This document shows positions 46,490 to 55,237 of a stretch of DNA of 64,000 nucleotides, one piece after another. The position numbers and the translations under genes were made by a program. Each line of letters begins with the position of its first letter. Position 1 is the stretch's first letter. This DNA is from SG8-41 sp963699525. GTDB taxonomy: Bacteria > Pseudomonadota > Gammaproteobacteria > Burkholderiales > SG8-41. The stretch is taken from NCBI GenBank assembly GCA_963699525.1, contig CAVOUI010000009.1, positions 496,001-560,000 of the forward strand, read 5' to 3'. Under the pieces are notes generated by a model. The model was given only the letters and a program-made list of their open reading frames with translations. It was not told the origin of the DNA and did not search any database.

Positions 46490-47892
46490 CTGCCGCTCAG
46501 CGCGCGAACCGACAAGCCGCCCGAAGTCGACGAGCGCTGCGGCGCGGCGGACGGCTTGGTGCCGGCCACCGTCTTCTTCGCAGGCGCCGCGCACGGCACC
46601 TGCTTCTTGGCACCCGAGTTGCTTACCACGTAGCATTTCGCCCGCTTCGGCTTGGCGCGACTTGACGCCACCTTCGGCGCGGGCAGGTCGGGAAGATGCG
46701 GGTCGGCGTCCTCGCGCAACGGCACCAGCACCGTCTGCCCGGCGACGATCTTCTTGTTGGCGGGAAGGCCGTTGGCTTCCTTGAGCTGGGCCAGCGTCAT
46801 GCCGTGCTTCGACGCGATCTTCTCGGGCTGGTCGCTGCGCTTCAGGGTATAGGCCTGCCAGGAGACCAGCGGGCGATTGTGCGTTTCGAGATTGGCTTCG
46901 AAGACCGCGACCTTCTCGATCGGCAGCACTATCGTCTCCGAGCCATCCGCCTTGATCACCGGCTTGTTGTGCGCCGGGTTGAGGAAGCGGAAGTCCTCCA
47001 GCGACATCTCGGCGAGGCTCGCGGCGACCTGGACGTCGATGTGGCGGCGCGTGGTGACGGTCGCGAAATAGGGCTGGTTGGGGATGTCGGTGAGCGTGAT
47101 GCCGAACTTCCCGGGGTTGGCGACGATGTTCTTCACCGCCTGCAGCTTGGGAACGTAGTTGCGCGTCTCCAGCGGCATCGCCAGGCTTTCGTAGTCGGCC
47201 GGCAGACCTTTCGCCTGGTTGCGCGCGATCGCCCGGCTCACCGAGCCTTCGCCCCAGTTGTAGGCCGCAAGCGCGAGGGTCCAGTCGCCGAACTGGTCGT
47301 GGAGCTTCTGGAGGTAGTCGAGCGCGGCGCTCGTCGCCGCAAGAACGTCGCGCCGGCCGTCGTACCAGAAGTTTTGCCGCAGTCCATAGAGCCGGCCCGT
47401 CGAGGGCATGAACTGCCACATGCCGGAGGCGTGCGAGCGCGAGTACGCCGTCGGATTGTAGGCGCTCTCGATCATCGGCAGCAGCGCGATCTCGGTCGGC
47501 ATCCCGCGGCGCTCGACCTCGACGACCACGTGGTAAAGAAAGAGGTTGCTGCGCTCGACCATGCGGGCGACATAGTCGGGATTATCCGCATACCACTGCT
47601 CCTGCCGCTGCACCAGGGCGCCGTCCAGGTTGTCCATGCGGAAACCAACCCGGATGCGGTCCCAGAGGTTCGGGGGCGGGGGAGGCGGCGGCGGTGGTGC
47701 TTCCACGACCAGCAGGTCGAGCCGCAGGATCTCAGCGTGAATGTCCAACACAGGGGCAGGCGGCTGCGTTTCCGGACCCGGAGACGTGACGAGGGACTCG
47801 GGCTTCGGCGCTGCGTCCGGCGACTCTGGTACATGCGCGCAGGCACCCACCAAAGTGGACACAAGGACCCAGGCTGCCGCGCTCAGTCGCAT
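46486..47892 (-). CDS. mltD: Membrane-bound lytic murein transglycosylase D
   Basis: Outer-membrane lipoprotein that cleaves peptidoglycan glycan strands to 1,6-anhydro ends; 468 residues. Lipobox LVGAC with C18. A proline stretch precedes the SLT domain, whose catalytic Glu is in LLPMIESAYNP, with SHASGMWQFMPSTGRLYGL and AAYNWGEGSVSRAI. One clear LysM domain near 350-400 (YTLKRSDQPEKIASKHGMTLAQL) and a Lys/Ala/Pro-rich tail follow. Starts at 47904 or 47925 are possible; all keep the lipobox. It converges with the ATPase fusion and the two stops overlap by 4 bp. Confidence 0.93.
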   Translation of the reverse strand: MRLSAAAWVLVSTLVGACAHVPESPDAAPKPESLVTSPGPETQPPAPVLDIHAEILRLDLLVVEAPPPPPPPPPNLWDRIRVGFRMDNLDGALVQRQEQWYADNPDYVARMVERSNLFLYHVVVEVERRGMPTEIALLPMIESAYNPTAYSRSHASGMWQFMPSTGRLYGLRQNFWYDGRRDVLAATSAALDYLQKLHDQFGDWTLALAAYNWGEGSVSRAIARNQAKGLPADYESLAMPLETRNYVPKLQAVKNIVANPGKFGITLTDIPNQPYFATVTTRRHIDVQVAASLAEMSLEDFRFLNPAHNKPVIKADGSETIVLPIEKVAVFEANLETHNRPLVSWQAYTLKRSDQPEKIASKHGMTLAQLKEANGLPANKKIVAGQTVLVPLREDADPHLPDLPAPKVASSRAKPKRAKCYVVSNSGAKKQVPCAAPAKKTVAGTKPSAAPQRSSTSGGLSVRALSGS

Positions 47893-48039
47893 ACCCTGAA
47901 TCATAGGGAAAAAACGAGCGGGCATGGTAACCGTAACCGGGGCATGAGTCAAGATGAAAAGTGCATAAAAATCAGTACCCTCCGACCGATACTGCAAGTT
48001 TTTTGTGAGAATCCGGGACTCGGCCCGAACGCGCGCCTG

Positions 48040-48813
48040 CTAAAACGAGTTTTTCCACTCCCGTATCGCCGCCAGCACGCTCACCGGATCATTTAACGCT
48101 TTGCCGGCATAACGGTTGGCGGAGGAAATCACGGTGGGCTCCCGAACGCGCACGAACGGGTTGGTCGCTTTCTCCTGCCCGATGGTGGAAGGCAGGGTCG
48201 GCAGGCCCCGCTCGCGCTGCTGCTTTGCCCTTTCCTCCAGGTCGAGCAGGGCGGCATTGCCCGGATCGGCGGCCTTGGCGAAGCGGATGTTGGAAAGCGT
48301 GTATTCGTGGCCGCAATAGACGCGGGTGCCGTCCGGCAGCCGCATCAGCCGCGAGAGCGAATCGTGCATCTGCTGCGGAGTGCCCTCGAACAAGCGCCCG
48401 CAGCCGGCTGCAAACAGCGTGTCGCCGCAGAACAGCATGCCCCCTCCGTAGAAGGCGATGTGGCTGCGCGTGTGTCCCGGTATCTCCAGCACCTCGAATT
48501 CGATGCCGAAGTGCGGCAGGGTGAACCGCTCCCCGTCCCCCAGCCGGTGAGTGACTTCGCGTATGCGCTCGTCGCGCGGGCCGTAGACCGGCGCTTTCCA
48601 GCGGCCGAGCAGCCCGGCGTTGCCGCCCACGTGGTCGGCATGATGGTGAGTGTTGAGGATTGCGACGAGCTCGAGCTTCTGCGCTTCCAGGTATTCCAGC
48701 ACCGGCCGCGCGTCGCCCGGGTCGACGACCGCGGCCCGCCCCGAATCGCGGAGGGTCCAGATGTAGTTGTCCGCGAAAGCGCGCAGCGCGACGATTTCGA
48801 ATCCACTCATCAT
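48040..48813 (-). CDS. gloB: Hydroxyacylglutathione hydrolase (glyoxalase II)
   Basis: Metallo-beta-lactamase-fold hydrolase that releases D-lactate and glutathione from S-lactoylglutathione; 257 residues. The dinuclear metal motif is NTHHHADHVGGN (H56, H58, D60, H61). Further ligands are in PGHTRSHIAFY, FCGDTLFAAGCGRLFEGT and YCGHEYTLSNIRFA. The C-terminal glutathione-binding region ends NPFVRVREPTVI. MM start at 48813 or 48810. It lies in the usual betaproteobacterial set mltD-gloB-methyltransferase-rnhA-dnaQ, here with rnhA next to it. Confidence 0.96.
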   Translation of the reverse strand: MMSGFEIVALRAFADNYIWTLRDSGRAAVVDPGDARPVLEYLEAQKLELVAILNTHHHADHVGGNAGLLGRWKAPVYGPRDERIREVTHRLGDGERFTLPHFGIEFEVLEIPGHTRSHIAFYGGGMLFCGDTLFAAGCGRLFEGTPQQMHDSLSRLMRLPDGTRVYCGHEYTLSNIRFAKAADPGNAALLDLEERAKQQRERGLPTLPSTIGQEKATNPFVRVREPTVISSANRYAGKALNDPVSVLAAIREWKNSF

Positions 48814-48840
48814 GGCTTTCAGATATAGGTGACCCGAGTT

Positions 48841-48922
48841 GCTCCTCCCCCCTTGTGGGGGAGGATTGAGGTGGGGGGTCGGACCGTCCCCCATCCTAAC
48901 CTTCCCCCGCAAGGGGGGAAGG
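48841..48922. repeat. Head-to-head pair of REP-like hairpins between gloB and rnhA
   Basis: The first unit (48841-48880) is a CTCCCCCCTTGTGGGGGAG hairpin followed by GATTGAGGTGGGGGGTC. The second (about 48881-48922) is its inverted, diverged copy around CCTTCCCCCGCAAGGGGGGAAGG. The first unit is nearly identical, in reverse complement, to the element at 55187-55226. This paired arrangement resembles bacterial interspersed mosaic elements. Confidence 0.7.
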
Positions 48923-48925
48923 AAG

Positions 48926-49372
48926 CTAAATTTTCCCGGCGATTTCGGCGACGCCGAGATTGGCCAGCTCGTCGGCACGCTCGTTGCCGGCGTTTCCGAC
49001 GTGACCGCGCACCCAGATCCACTCGATCTCGTGGAGTGCCGCCAGCTCGTCGAGGCGGTGCCACAGGTCCACGTTCTTGACCGGCTTCTTGTCCGCGGTC
49101 CGCCAGCCCCGCTTCTTCCAGTCACGGATCCACGTGCTGATACCGAGCTGCACGTACTGGGAATCGGTATGAAGCCGAGCGCGGGTGCCGGGCTCGAGCG
49201 CTTCCAGCGCGCGGATCACGGCGATGAGCTCCATCCGGTTGTTCGTGGTATGCGCTTCTCCCCCGTGAAACTCGCGCGTCCTGCCGTCATGCCGCAGCAG
49301 CACGCCCCAGCCGCCCGGGCCGGGGTTGCCCTTGCACGCGCCGTCCGTATAGATTTCGGCGACGTCCGTCAC
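48926..49372 (-). CDS. rnhA: Ribonuclease HI
   Basis: Degrades the RNA strand of RNA-DNA hybrids; 148 residues. The catalytic residues line up exactly with the E. coli numbering: D10 (YTDGACKGNPGPGG), E48 (NNRMELIAV), D70 (HTDSQYV) and D134 (NERADELAN), with H124 in VRGHVGN. The basic protrusion WIRDWKKRGWRTADKKPVKN is present. It is 3 bp downstream of the methyltransferase gene and cotranscribed with it. Confidence 0.97.
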   Translation of the reverse strand: MTDVAEIYTDGACKGNPGPGGWGVLLRHDGRTREFHGGEAHTTNNRMELIAVIRALEALEPGTRARLHTDSQYVQLGISTWIRDWKKRGWRTADKKPVKNVDLWHRLDELAALHEIEWIWVRGHVGNAGNERADELANLGVAEIAGKI

Positions 49373-49375
49373 CGC

Positions 49376-50143
49376 TCACCGGTCACTGGTCACGGCGTCT
49401 CGTGCAGTGACCGCATCATCGGGCCGCGCGACTTTCTTCGGCGCGGGGGCGAGACTCTTGGCCGGCTTCAGGCGCTCGCTCCAGCGCGGCATGATGACCC
49501 GCATGCCGTGGACCCGCTTCACCGCCTGCAGGAAATAGACGCTGCCCCCGATCGGCCACCAGCGGTCGCCGGCCGCGTCCATGAAGGCGAAGCGCGCGAG
49601 CCACTTCTCGGTCGTGCACGGGGGCACGTAGCACGCCATCTGGCCGGCGACGATCTCCAGGCCCAGCAGCGCGCACCAGTCCTTGAGCCGCGTGAGGTGT
49701 ATGAAACGCCCCCTCCACGGATAGCCCTTTTTCCTCCCGAACGCCCGGCGCAGCCCCCACAGGCTCCAGGGGTTGAAGCAGGCGATCACGACGTGCGCCT
49801 CGGGCATCAGCACCCGCGCGACTTCGCGCAATATCTGGTGGGGGTTATCGCCGAACTCGAGCACGTGCGGCAGCAGGACCAGGTCCACGCTGTTGCTCGC
49901 GATGGGCAGGTCCCGGAAATCCGCGCGCAGCCCGGCCGTGCTGTCGACGTCCACCCGGCACTTCAGCAGGATGCGGCTTGCGCGCAGCAGGTCGATGCCG
50001 GCCAGCCCGAGCTGGAACGCGTTGTAGCCGAAGACGTCGGCCACCGCCTTGTCGAAGTACGCCTGCTCGCGCTCGAGCAGGTAGCGCCCGAGCGGCGTGG
50101 CGAACCAGTCGGACGCATCGCGCCAATGGGAGCTCGCGGCCAT
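49376..50143 (-). CDS. SAM-dependent methyltransferase-like protein (YafS-like)
   Basis: Class I methyltransferase fold, 255 residues. The usual glycine-rich SAM motif I is degenerate (VFGYNAFQLGLAG). The acidic/motif II region DLPIASNSVDLVLLPHVLEFGDNPHQILREVARVL is clear and typical of Methyltransf_11. The conserved betaproteobacterial position between gloB/rnhA and dnaQ matches YafS-type proteins of unknown substrate. The basic C-terminus (KPAKSLAPAPKKVARPD) is variable. It is divergent from dnaQ across 63 bp. Confidence 0.85.
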   Translation of the reverse strand: MAASSHWRDASDWFATPLGRYLLEREQAYFDKAVADVFGYNAFQLGLAGIDLLRASRILLKCRVDVDSTAGLRADFRDLPIASNSVDLVLLPHVLEFGDNPHQILREVARVLMPEAHVVIACFNPWSLWGLRRAFGRKKGYPWRGRFIHLTRLKDWCALLGLEIVAGQMACYVPPCTTEKWLARFAFMDAAGDRWWPIGGSVYFLQAVKRVHGMRVIMPRWSERLKPAKSLAPAPKKVARPDDAVTARDAVTSDR

Positions 50144-50206
50144 GGGCGCAGTTTATAATCACGGCATCATCTTGAGAAGCGCGAATCGTGGCGGAGCTTT
50201 GAGCTG

Positions 50207-50911
50207 ATGCGACAGATTGTTCTCGACACCGAGACCACCGGACTCGAGCCCGAGCTCGGCCACCGCATCATCGAGATCGCCGGCGTCGAGCTCGTGAACC
50301 GCCGTTTCACCGGCAACGACTTCCACCGCTACTTCAATCCCGGGCGCGAGAGCGAGGCGGGCGCGCTGGAGGTCCACGGGTTGACTGCCGAATTCCTGAG
50401 CGACAAGCCGAAATTTCGCGACGTCGCCGCCGAGTTCCTCGATTTCATCGGGGGCGCGGAGCTCGTCATCCACAATTCGGCTTTCGACATGGCCTTTCTC
50501 GATCGCGAGCTCGATCTCGCCGACCTGAAGCCGGTCATCGGCTATTGCCGGGGCGTGGTGGACACGCTGCGCCTCGCGAAGGACCTGCACCCCGGGAAGA
50601 GGAACGGCCTGGACGCTCTGTGCGAGCGCTACCAGATCGACAACTCCGCCCGCACCCTGCACGGCGCGCTGCTCGACGCGCGGCTCCTCGCCGAGGTCTA
50701 TCTCGCCATGACGCGCGGCCAGGAGAGCCTGGTCATGGAATCGGAACCCGTTCTCGCCTCTGCGGCCGCTCCCGAAGCCGCGCACGGCAAGCTCGACCTG
50801 GTCGTCATCCGTGCGACGAGCGACGAGCTTGCCGAGCACGCCCGCATTCTTCGGGACATCGACAACGTGAGCAAGGGCGCCTGCCTCTGGCGCAGGCTGG
50901 AGAAAGCCTGA
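50207..50911 (+). CDS. dnaQ: DNA polymerase III epsilon subunit (3'-5' exonuclease)
   Basis: Proofreading subunit of the replicative polymerase; 234 residues. DEDDh residues are D7 and E9 (VLDTETTGL), D94 (HNSAFDMAFLD), H152 and D157 (LHGALLDARLLAEVYL). The C-terminal part after about residue 180 is a flexible tail that binds the polymerase subunit; here it is longer than the bare nuclease domain. ATG at 50207. It is followed after 14 bp by nudC on the same strand, so these two nucleotide-handling genes may be cotranscribed. Confidence 0.95.
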   Translation: MRQIVLDTETTGLEPELGHRIIEIAGVELVNRRFTGNDFHRYFNPGRESEAGALEVHGLTAEFLSDKPKFRDVAAEFLDFIGGAELVIHNSAFDMAFLDRELDLADLKPVIGYCRGVVDTLRLAKDLHPGKRNGLDALCERYQIDNSARTLHGALLDARLLAEVYLAMTRGQESLVMESEPVLASAAAPEAAHGKLDLVVIRATSDELAEHARILRDIDNVSKGACLWRRLEKA

Positions 50912-50925
50912 CGGGATCGAGCGCG

Positions 50926-51771
50926 ATGCCTGAATACATCCCCCTCGTGACGCCCCCGGAGCGGCTGACGGAGCCGGCCCTGTGGTTCGCGTTCCGGAAG
51001 TCGGAGATCCTGGTGCTGAACGGCGCCGGCCAGCCGGACCTGCCCGTTTGCGTGGATCTCATCGCGCACGGCATCAGCCCCCTCCGTCACATTTATCTGG
51101 GACTCTACGACGGCACGCACTGCTACGCGGCCGAAGTGCACGAGGCGCAGGAGTTGCCGCAGGGCTGGGCGCCGCTCGGATTGCGGGATCTGTTCGGGAT
51201 GGTCGAAACCACCCTCGCGGCGCTCTCGGGGCGCGCCTACCAGCTCCTCGAATGGGACCGCAATCATCAATACTGCAGCCGCTGCGGAGCGCCCAACGAG
51301 CCGCGCAAGGAGGAGCGTTCGCGCGTGTGCCCGCGCTGCGGCTTCACCAGCTATCCGCCGGTTTCGCCCGCGATCATGATCCTGGTGACCCACGGCGGGA
51401 AGCTCCTGCTCGCGCGGAAGCCCGCGTTTCCGCAAGGGCGTTACTCCGCGCTCGCCGGCTTCGTTGAGCCGGGCGAGACGCTGGAGGACACGGTGGCGCG
51501 CGAAACGCGGGAGGAGGTCGGGGTCGAGGTTAAGAACATCCGCTACTTCGGCAGCCAGCCGTGGCCGTTTCCCCACTCGCTGATGATCGCCTTCACGGCG
51601 GAATACGCCGGCGGGGAGATCCGTCCCGACGGCGTGGAAATCGAGGAAGCGCGCTGGTTCGAGCCCGACCAGCTGCCCAGGCTTCCGCCCCCGATCAGCA
51701 TCTCCCGGCGCCTGATTGATACCATCGCCGGCAGGCTCGTGCGGGGCGAGCCGGTTGCCGGGAAAGGCTAG
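50926..51771 (+). CDS. nudC: NAD(+) diphosphatase / NADH pyrophosphatase, NudC type
   Basis: Nudix hydrolase that splits NAD(H) and removes NAD caps from RNA in characterised relatives; 281 residues. An N-terminal NUDIX-like domain is followed by a zinc ribbon with C117, C120, C135 and C138 (YCSRCGAPNE, VCPRCGFTSYP). The Nudix box runs from G178 (GFVEPGETLEDTVARETREE). The NudC-specific SQPWPFPHSLM motif follows. ATG at 50926, 14 bp after dnaQ. Directly downstream is a truncated fcl tail. Confidence 0.95.
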   Translation: MPEYIPLVTPPERLTEPALWFAFRKSEILVLNGAGQPDLPVCVDLIAHGISPLRHIYLGLYDGTHCYAAEVHEAQELPQGWAPLGLRDLFGMVETTLAALSGRAYQLLEWDRNHQYCSRCGAPNEPRKEERSRVCPRCGFTSYPPVSPAIMILVTHGGKLLLARKPAFPQGRYSALAGFVEPGETLEDTVARETREEVGVEVKNIRYFGSQPWPFPHSLMIAFTAEYAGGEIRPDGVEIEEARWFEPDQLPRLPPPISISRRLIDTIAGRLVRGEPVAGKG

Positions 51772-51782
51772 AGCGCGCGCTC

Positions 51783-51938
51783 ATGCAGCGGGACTCGCGC
51801 AAGCCCGACGGGGCTCCGCGGAAGCTCCTCGACGCGAGCCGCATGCGGGCGCTCGGCTGGTCGCCGCGCACGACGCTTGAAGCCGGGCTGCGCGGGGCCT
51901 ACCGGGACTTTCTCTCGCGCTTTCAGTCCAGATCATGA
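51783..51938 (+). pseudogene. Truncated C-terminus of GDP-L-fucose synthase (fcl remnant)
   Basis: An open frame of 51 codons starts 11 bp after the nudC stop. It reads SRKPDGAPRKLLDASRMRAL, then GWSPRTTLEAGLRGAYRDFL, the characteristic last ~45 residues of GDP-4-keto-6-deoxymannose epimerase-reductase (Fcl). About 270 upstream codons, including the Rossmann and catalytic parts, are missing, and nudC occupies their place. The frame is intact with no indel. Its stop overlaps the following epimerase ATG (ATGA), a remnant of the original translational coupling in a polysaccharide operon. No function is expected for the fragment, but it could still serve as a leader that starts translation of the next gene. 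Confidence 0.85.
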
Positions 51939-52947
51939 AAATCCTCGTCACGGGAGCCGCCGGATTCATTGGGTCAGCCCTGGCGCTGAAGTTGCTCGAG
52001 CGCGGGGACACGGTGCATGGAATCGACAACCTCAACGACTATTACGAAGTGGCGCTCAAGAAGGCCCGCCTCGAGAGGCTGTCGGTGCGCGAGAAGTTCG
52101 GCTTCGAGCAGCTCGACATCGCCGACAAGCGCGGGAATGGAATCGTTGTTCGCGCGCCAGAAATTCGACGCGGTAGTGAACCTTGCGGCGCAGGCCGGGG
52201 TCCGTTATTCGCTCGAGAACCCCCATCTCTACATCCAGAGCAACATCGTCGGCTTCTGCAATGTTCTCGAAGGCTGCCGGCACATCGCGAGTCGGGCACC
52301 TCGTCTTTGCATCGTCGAGCTCCGTCTACGGCGCAAACACCAAATTGCCGTTTTCCGAACACGACAACATCGACCACCCGATTTCGCTGTACGCGTGCGA
52401 CCAAGAAGGCGAATGAGCTGATGGCGCACACCTACGCTCACCTTTATGGGTTACCGTGCACGGGTCTGAGATTCTTTACCGTGTACGGGCCGTGGGGACG
52501 ACCCGACATGGCGTATGTTCAAGTTCACGAAGAACATTCTCGAGGGCAGGCCCATACCGGTATTCAACAACGGCGATATGGTGCGGGACTTCACGTATAT
52601 CGACGACATTATCGAGGGCGTCGTGCGGGTCATCGACCGTCCTGCACGGCCGGATCCATCGTGGAACGGCGCGTCGCCGGATCCCGCGCGCAGCAGGGCG
52701 CCTTACCGTATCTACAACATCGGAAACAACAAGCCGGTGCAGCTGATGCGCTACATCGAGGTGCTGGAGCGCTGCCCTGGGCAGGAAGGCGGTGATCGAG
52801 ATGCTCCCCATGCAGCCGGGCGACGTTCCGGCGACGATGGCGGATGTTTCCGCGCTGCAGGCCGACATCGGCTACCGCCCAAAGACAACAGTCGAGGACG
52901 GAATCCCGAGATTCGTCGAGTGGTACCGGAGCTACTACCGGGTGTAG
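51935..52947 (+). CDS. NAD-dependent epimerase, UDP-glucuronate 4-epimerase-like (five +1 frameshifts)
   Basis: Extended SDR for nucleotide-sugar conversion in surface polysaccharide synthesis. The NAD motif is TGAAGFIGSALALKLLERG (7-25). The catalytic SSSSVYG and YAATKKANE (YxxxK) and the DFTYIDDIIEGV and PLQ-like tail fit the UDP-glucuronate 4-epimerase group. In the raw sequence the frame changes five times, at about 52136 (A), 52283 (A), 52398 (T), 52514 (G) and 52777 (C). Each is repaired by removing a single base. The corrected frame gives exactly 335 residues, the family length, with no other lesion and a natural end at RSYYRV. I therefore read it as an intact gene with sequencing insertions rather than a pseudogene. 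It is coupled to the fcl remnant upstream. Confidence 0.82.
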
Positions 52948-52966
52948 CCACTCTCCTGAATAATTG

Positions 52967-53798
52967 ATGCGCTGGCTTCTTTCCTGCCTGTTCCTGGCAC
53001 TGGCACCGCTTGCCGCGTCGCCCGCGGCGGAGCTGCCCATCTTCGACGCGCACATTCACTACAGCCACGACACGCGGGCAGCGCTGCCGGCGAAGGAAGC
53101 GATCGAGATCCTGCGCAAGGCAGGCGTGCGGCGCGCACTGGTGTCGAGCTCGGATGACGACGGCACGCGGGCGCTGTACGACGCGGCGCCGGACCTCATC
53201 GTCCCGGAGCTGCGCCCCTATCGCGTGCGCTCGGACATCACGACGTGGATGCGCGACCGCTTCATCATCCCCTACGTCGAGGACCGGCTGAAGCGCTACC
53301 GCTACGTCGCCATCGGCGAGTTCCACATCTACGGCGCCGAAGCGGACCTTCCGATCGTGCGGCACATGGTGCAGCTCGCGCGCGAGCACAAGCTCTACGT
53401 CCACATGCATTCCGACGCGGAGGCGGTGGAGCGCGTGTTCAAGCAGGATCCCGGCGCGCGCGTGCTGTGGGCGCATGCCGGATTTGCGCCGCCGCGGGAA
53501 GTGCGCGAGATGCTGCAGCGCTACAAGAATCTCTGGTGCGATCTCTCGTGGCGCACCGACCACGCGCCGGGAGGAAAGCTCAACCCGGAATGGCGCCCGC
53601 TCTTTCTCGATATGCCGGACCGCTTCATGGTCGGCACCGATACGCCTTCGCCCGAGCGCTGGCACTACATCGTCGAGCACGCGCGCCTTGCGCGGTCGTG
53701 GCTTTCCGAGTTGCCCGACGACGTCGCCGAGAAGAATCGCGTGGCGCAACGGCGAAGCGCTTTTCGGGCCGCTCGCCGCCCGCCTCGCGAAACCGTGA
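52967..53798 (+). CDS. Secreted amidohydrolase-family protein (one frameshift)
   Basis: Metal-dependent TIM-barrel hydrolase of the amidohydrolase_2 group, about 276 residues after correction. Signal peptide about 1-22. Metal-site landmarks are FDAHIHY (27-32), VHMHSDAEAV, LWAHAGFAPP and the late aspartate in VGTDTPSPERWH. One extra A at about 53735 changes the frame after DDVAEK; removing it gives IAWRNGEALFGPLAARLAKP and the TGA at 53796-53798. That ending, with the WRNGEALFG helix, is typical of the family. The substrate is unknown. It lies 19 bp after the epimerase gene but has a signal peptide, so a direct pathway link is not obvious. Confidence 0.85.
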
Positions 53799-53802
53799 CG
53801 GG

Positions 53803-53832
53803 ATGACTGAATCCGCGCGCGGATGATAGAAT
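53803..53832 (+). promoter_or_regulatory. Probable promoter of tRNA-Val(CAC)
   Basis: ATGACT (53803-53808) and TAGAAT (53827-53832) with 18-bp spacing precede the tRNA 5' end at 53846 by 13 bp. Each hexamer matches the sigma-70 consensus at four or more of six positions. Confidence 0.5.
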
Positions 53833-53845
53833 CGCGCCTCGCCAC

Positions 53846-53920
53846 GGGTGGTTAGCTCAGCGGTAGAGCACTGTCTTCACACGGCAGGGGTCACTGGTTC
53901 GAACCCAGTACCACCCACCA
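53846..53920 (+). tRNA. tRNA-Val(CAC)
   Basis: Acceptor GGGTGGT/ACCACCC, anticodon stem CTGTC/GGCAG with loop TTCACAC (anticodon CAC), T arm ACTGGTTCGAACCCAGT and encoded CCA. It is a second valine tRNA; the UAC isoacceptor is at 36804. Confidence 0.96.
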
Positions 53921-53946
53921 TTTCCACATATTCCCATCGGAACGCC

Positions 53947-55187
53947 GTGAGCAGGAAGATCACCGTTATCGGCGCCGGCATCGTCGGCATGGCGACGGCA
54001 TGCGTGCCTGCGCCGCGACGGGCACGACGTGACGGTCGTGACCCAGCACCCGCCCGGCGAGTACTGCTCGTTTGGAAACGCCGGCATGCTGAACAACGCC
54101 GGCTGCGTGCCGCAGCCGATGCCGGGCGTCCTGTGGAAGGTGCCGGGCTACCTTACCGATCCCCTCGGGCCGCTCGTCGTGCGGTGGTCGTACTTCCTCA
54201 AATCGACGCCGTGGATGCTGCGCTTCCTCGCCAACGCCAACGCGAGGCAGGCGGAGCACGCCTCGATCGCGCTCTATTCCCTGATCCGCGACACGGTGCC
54301 GAGCTACGAGGAGCTCGTCAAATGGGCAGGGGCCTCCGACCTCGTACGCCGCAGCGGCTATCTCGTGGCCTACGACAGCGAGAAGAGCTACCAGGGCGAC
54401 GCGCTTGCCTGGAGGCTCCGTCGCGACCGCGGCGTGAAGACGGAAGTGCTCGACGGGGCGGGCATCCGCCGGCTCTTGCCCCAGCTCGCGCCTGCCTACG
54501 TGCGCGGCGTCCACGTGCTCGACCAGGGCTACGTCACGAACCCCGAGCGGGTCGTCAAGGCGCTTGCCGCGCGGTTCCAGAAGGACGGTGGCGTGATCCT
54601 GGAGCGCAAGGTTCTCGACCTCGAGACGGGGGAGGGGGGTGTAAGAGCGCTAGCGACCGACGCAGAAAGAATTTCCGTGGAAACGCTGGTCGTCTGCGCT
54701 GGCGTGCACTCAAGCGAGCTGACCGCGCGGCTCGGGGAGCCGGTGCCGATCGAGGCCGAGCGCGGCTATCACGTCACCTACTCCGACCCGGGGCTGGAGC
54801 TGCCCATGCCGGTACACGTGTCCGATGCCAAGGTGTTCGTGACGCCGATGGAGATGGGCGTGCGCGTCGCGGGACAGGCGGAATTCGCGGGCATCTACGC
54901 CGAGCCGAACTATCAGCGCGCGGAAGTGCTGGAGACCCACATGAAGCGCATGTTTCCGCAGGTGCGATCCGTCGACGCAACGCGCTGGATGGGGCGGCGC
55001 CCGGCGATGCCGGACTCCCTGCCGGTGATCGGGGCGTCGGTGAAGCAGAAGAATGTCTTCTACGCCTTCGGCCACGGACACCTGGGGCTTTGCGGCGGCG
55101 CGCCGACGGCGCGGATCATCGCAGACCTCGTCGCCGGCCGGCGTCCGGCGATCGACCTGACGCCCTTCCGCGTCAATCGCTTTCTGA
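53947..55187 (+). CDS. D-amino acid dehydrogenase-like FAD oxidoreductase (two frameshifts)
   Basis: DadA-type flavoprotein that oxidises D-amino acids to 2-oxo acids with transfer to the respiratory chain; about 412 residues after correction. GTG start at 53947 (SRKITVIGAGIVGMATA carries the FAD motif). One extra C near 54009 breaks the frame; the repaired join reads ACVLRRDGHDVTVVTQHPPG. DadA blocks follow: EYCSFGNAGMLNNAGCVPQP, PVPIEAERGYHVTYSDPG and FGHGHLGLCGGAPTARIIADL. An extra T in 55181-55183 hides the natural stop after FRVNRF; the raw frame then runs on into sequence antisense to the next gene, which I do not accept as coding. A REP-like element starts at the stop codon. Confidence 0.88.
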
Positions 55188-55226
55188 CCCCCCACCTCAA
55201 TCCTCCCCCGCAAGGGGGGAGGAGCG
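55187..55226. repeat. REP-like element at the end of dadA
   Basis: ACCCCCCACCTCAATCCTCC followed by the hairpin CCTCCCCCGCAAGGGGGGAGG. It is the reverse complement of the unit at 48841-48880 with few mismatches. It sits between the convergent dadA-like and Gfo/Idh genes, where it could terminate both, and it begins at the dadA stop codon. Confidence 0.7.
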
Positions 55227-55237
55227 TGCTCCTTGGG

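Noticed and set aside
51935..52947. Epimerase gene as a decayed pseudogene
   Set aside because: All five lesions are single-base insertions. Removing them gives a full 335-residue protein with intact motifs and no nonsense mutation, which does not look like natural decay.
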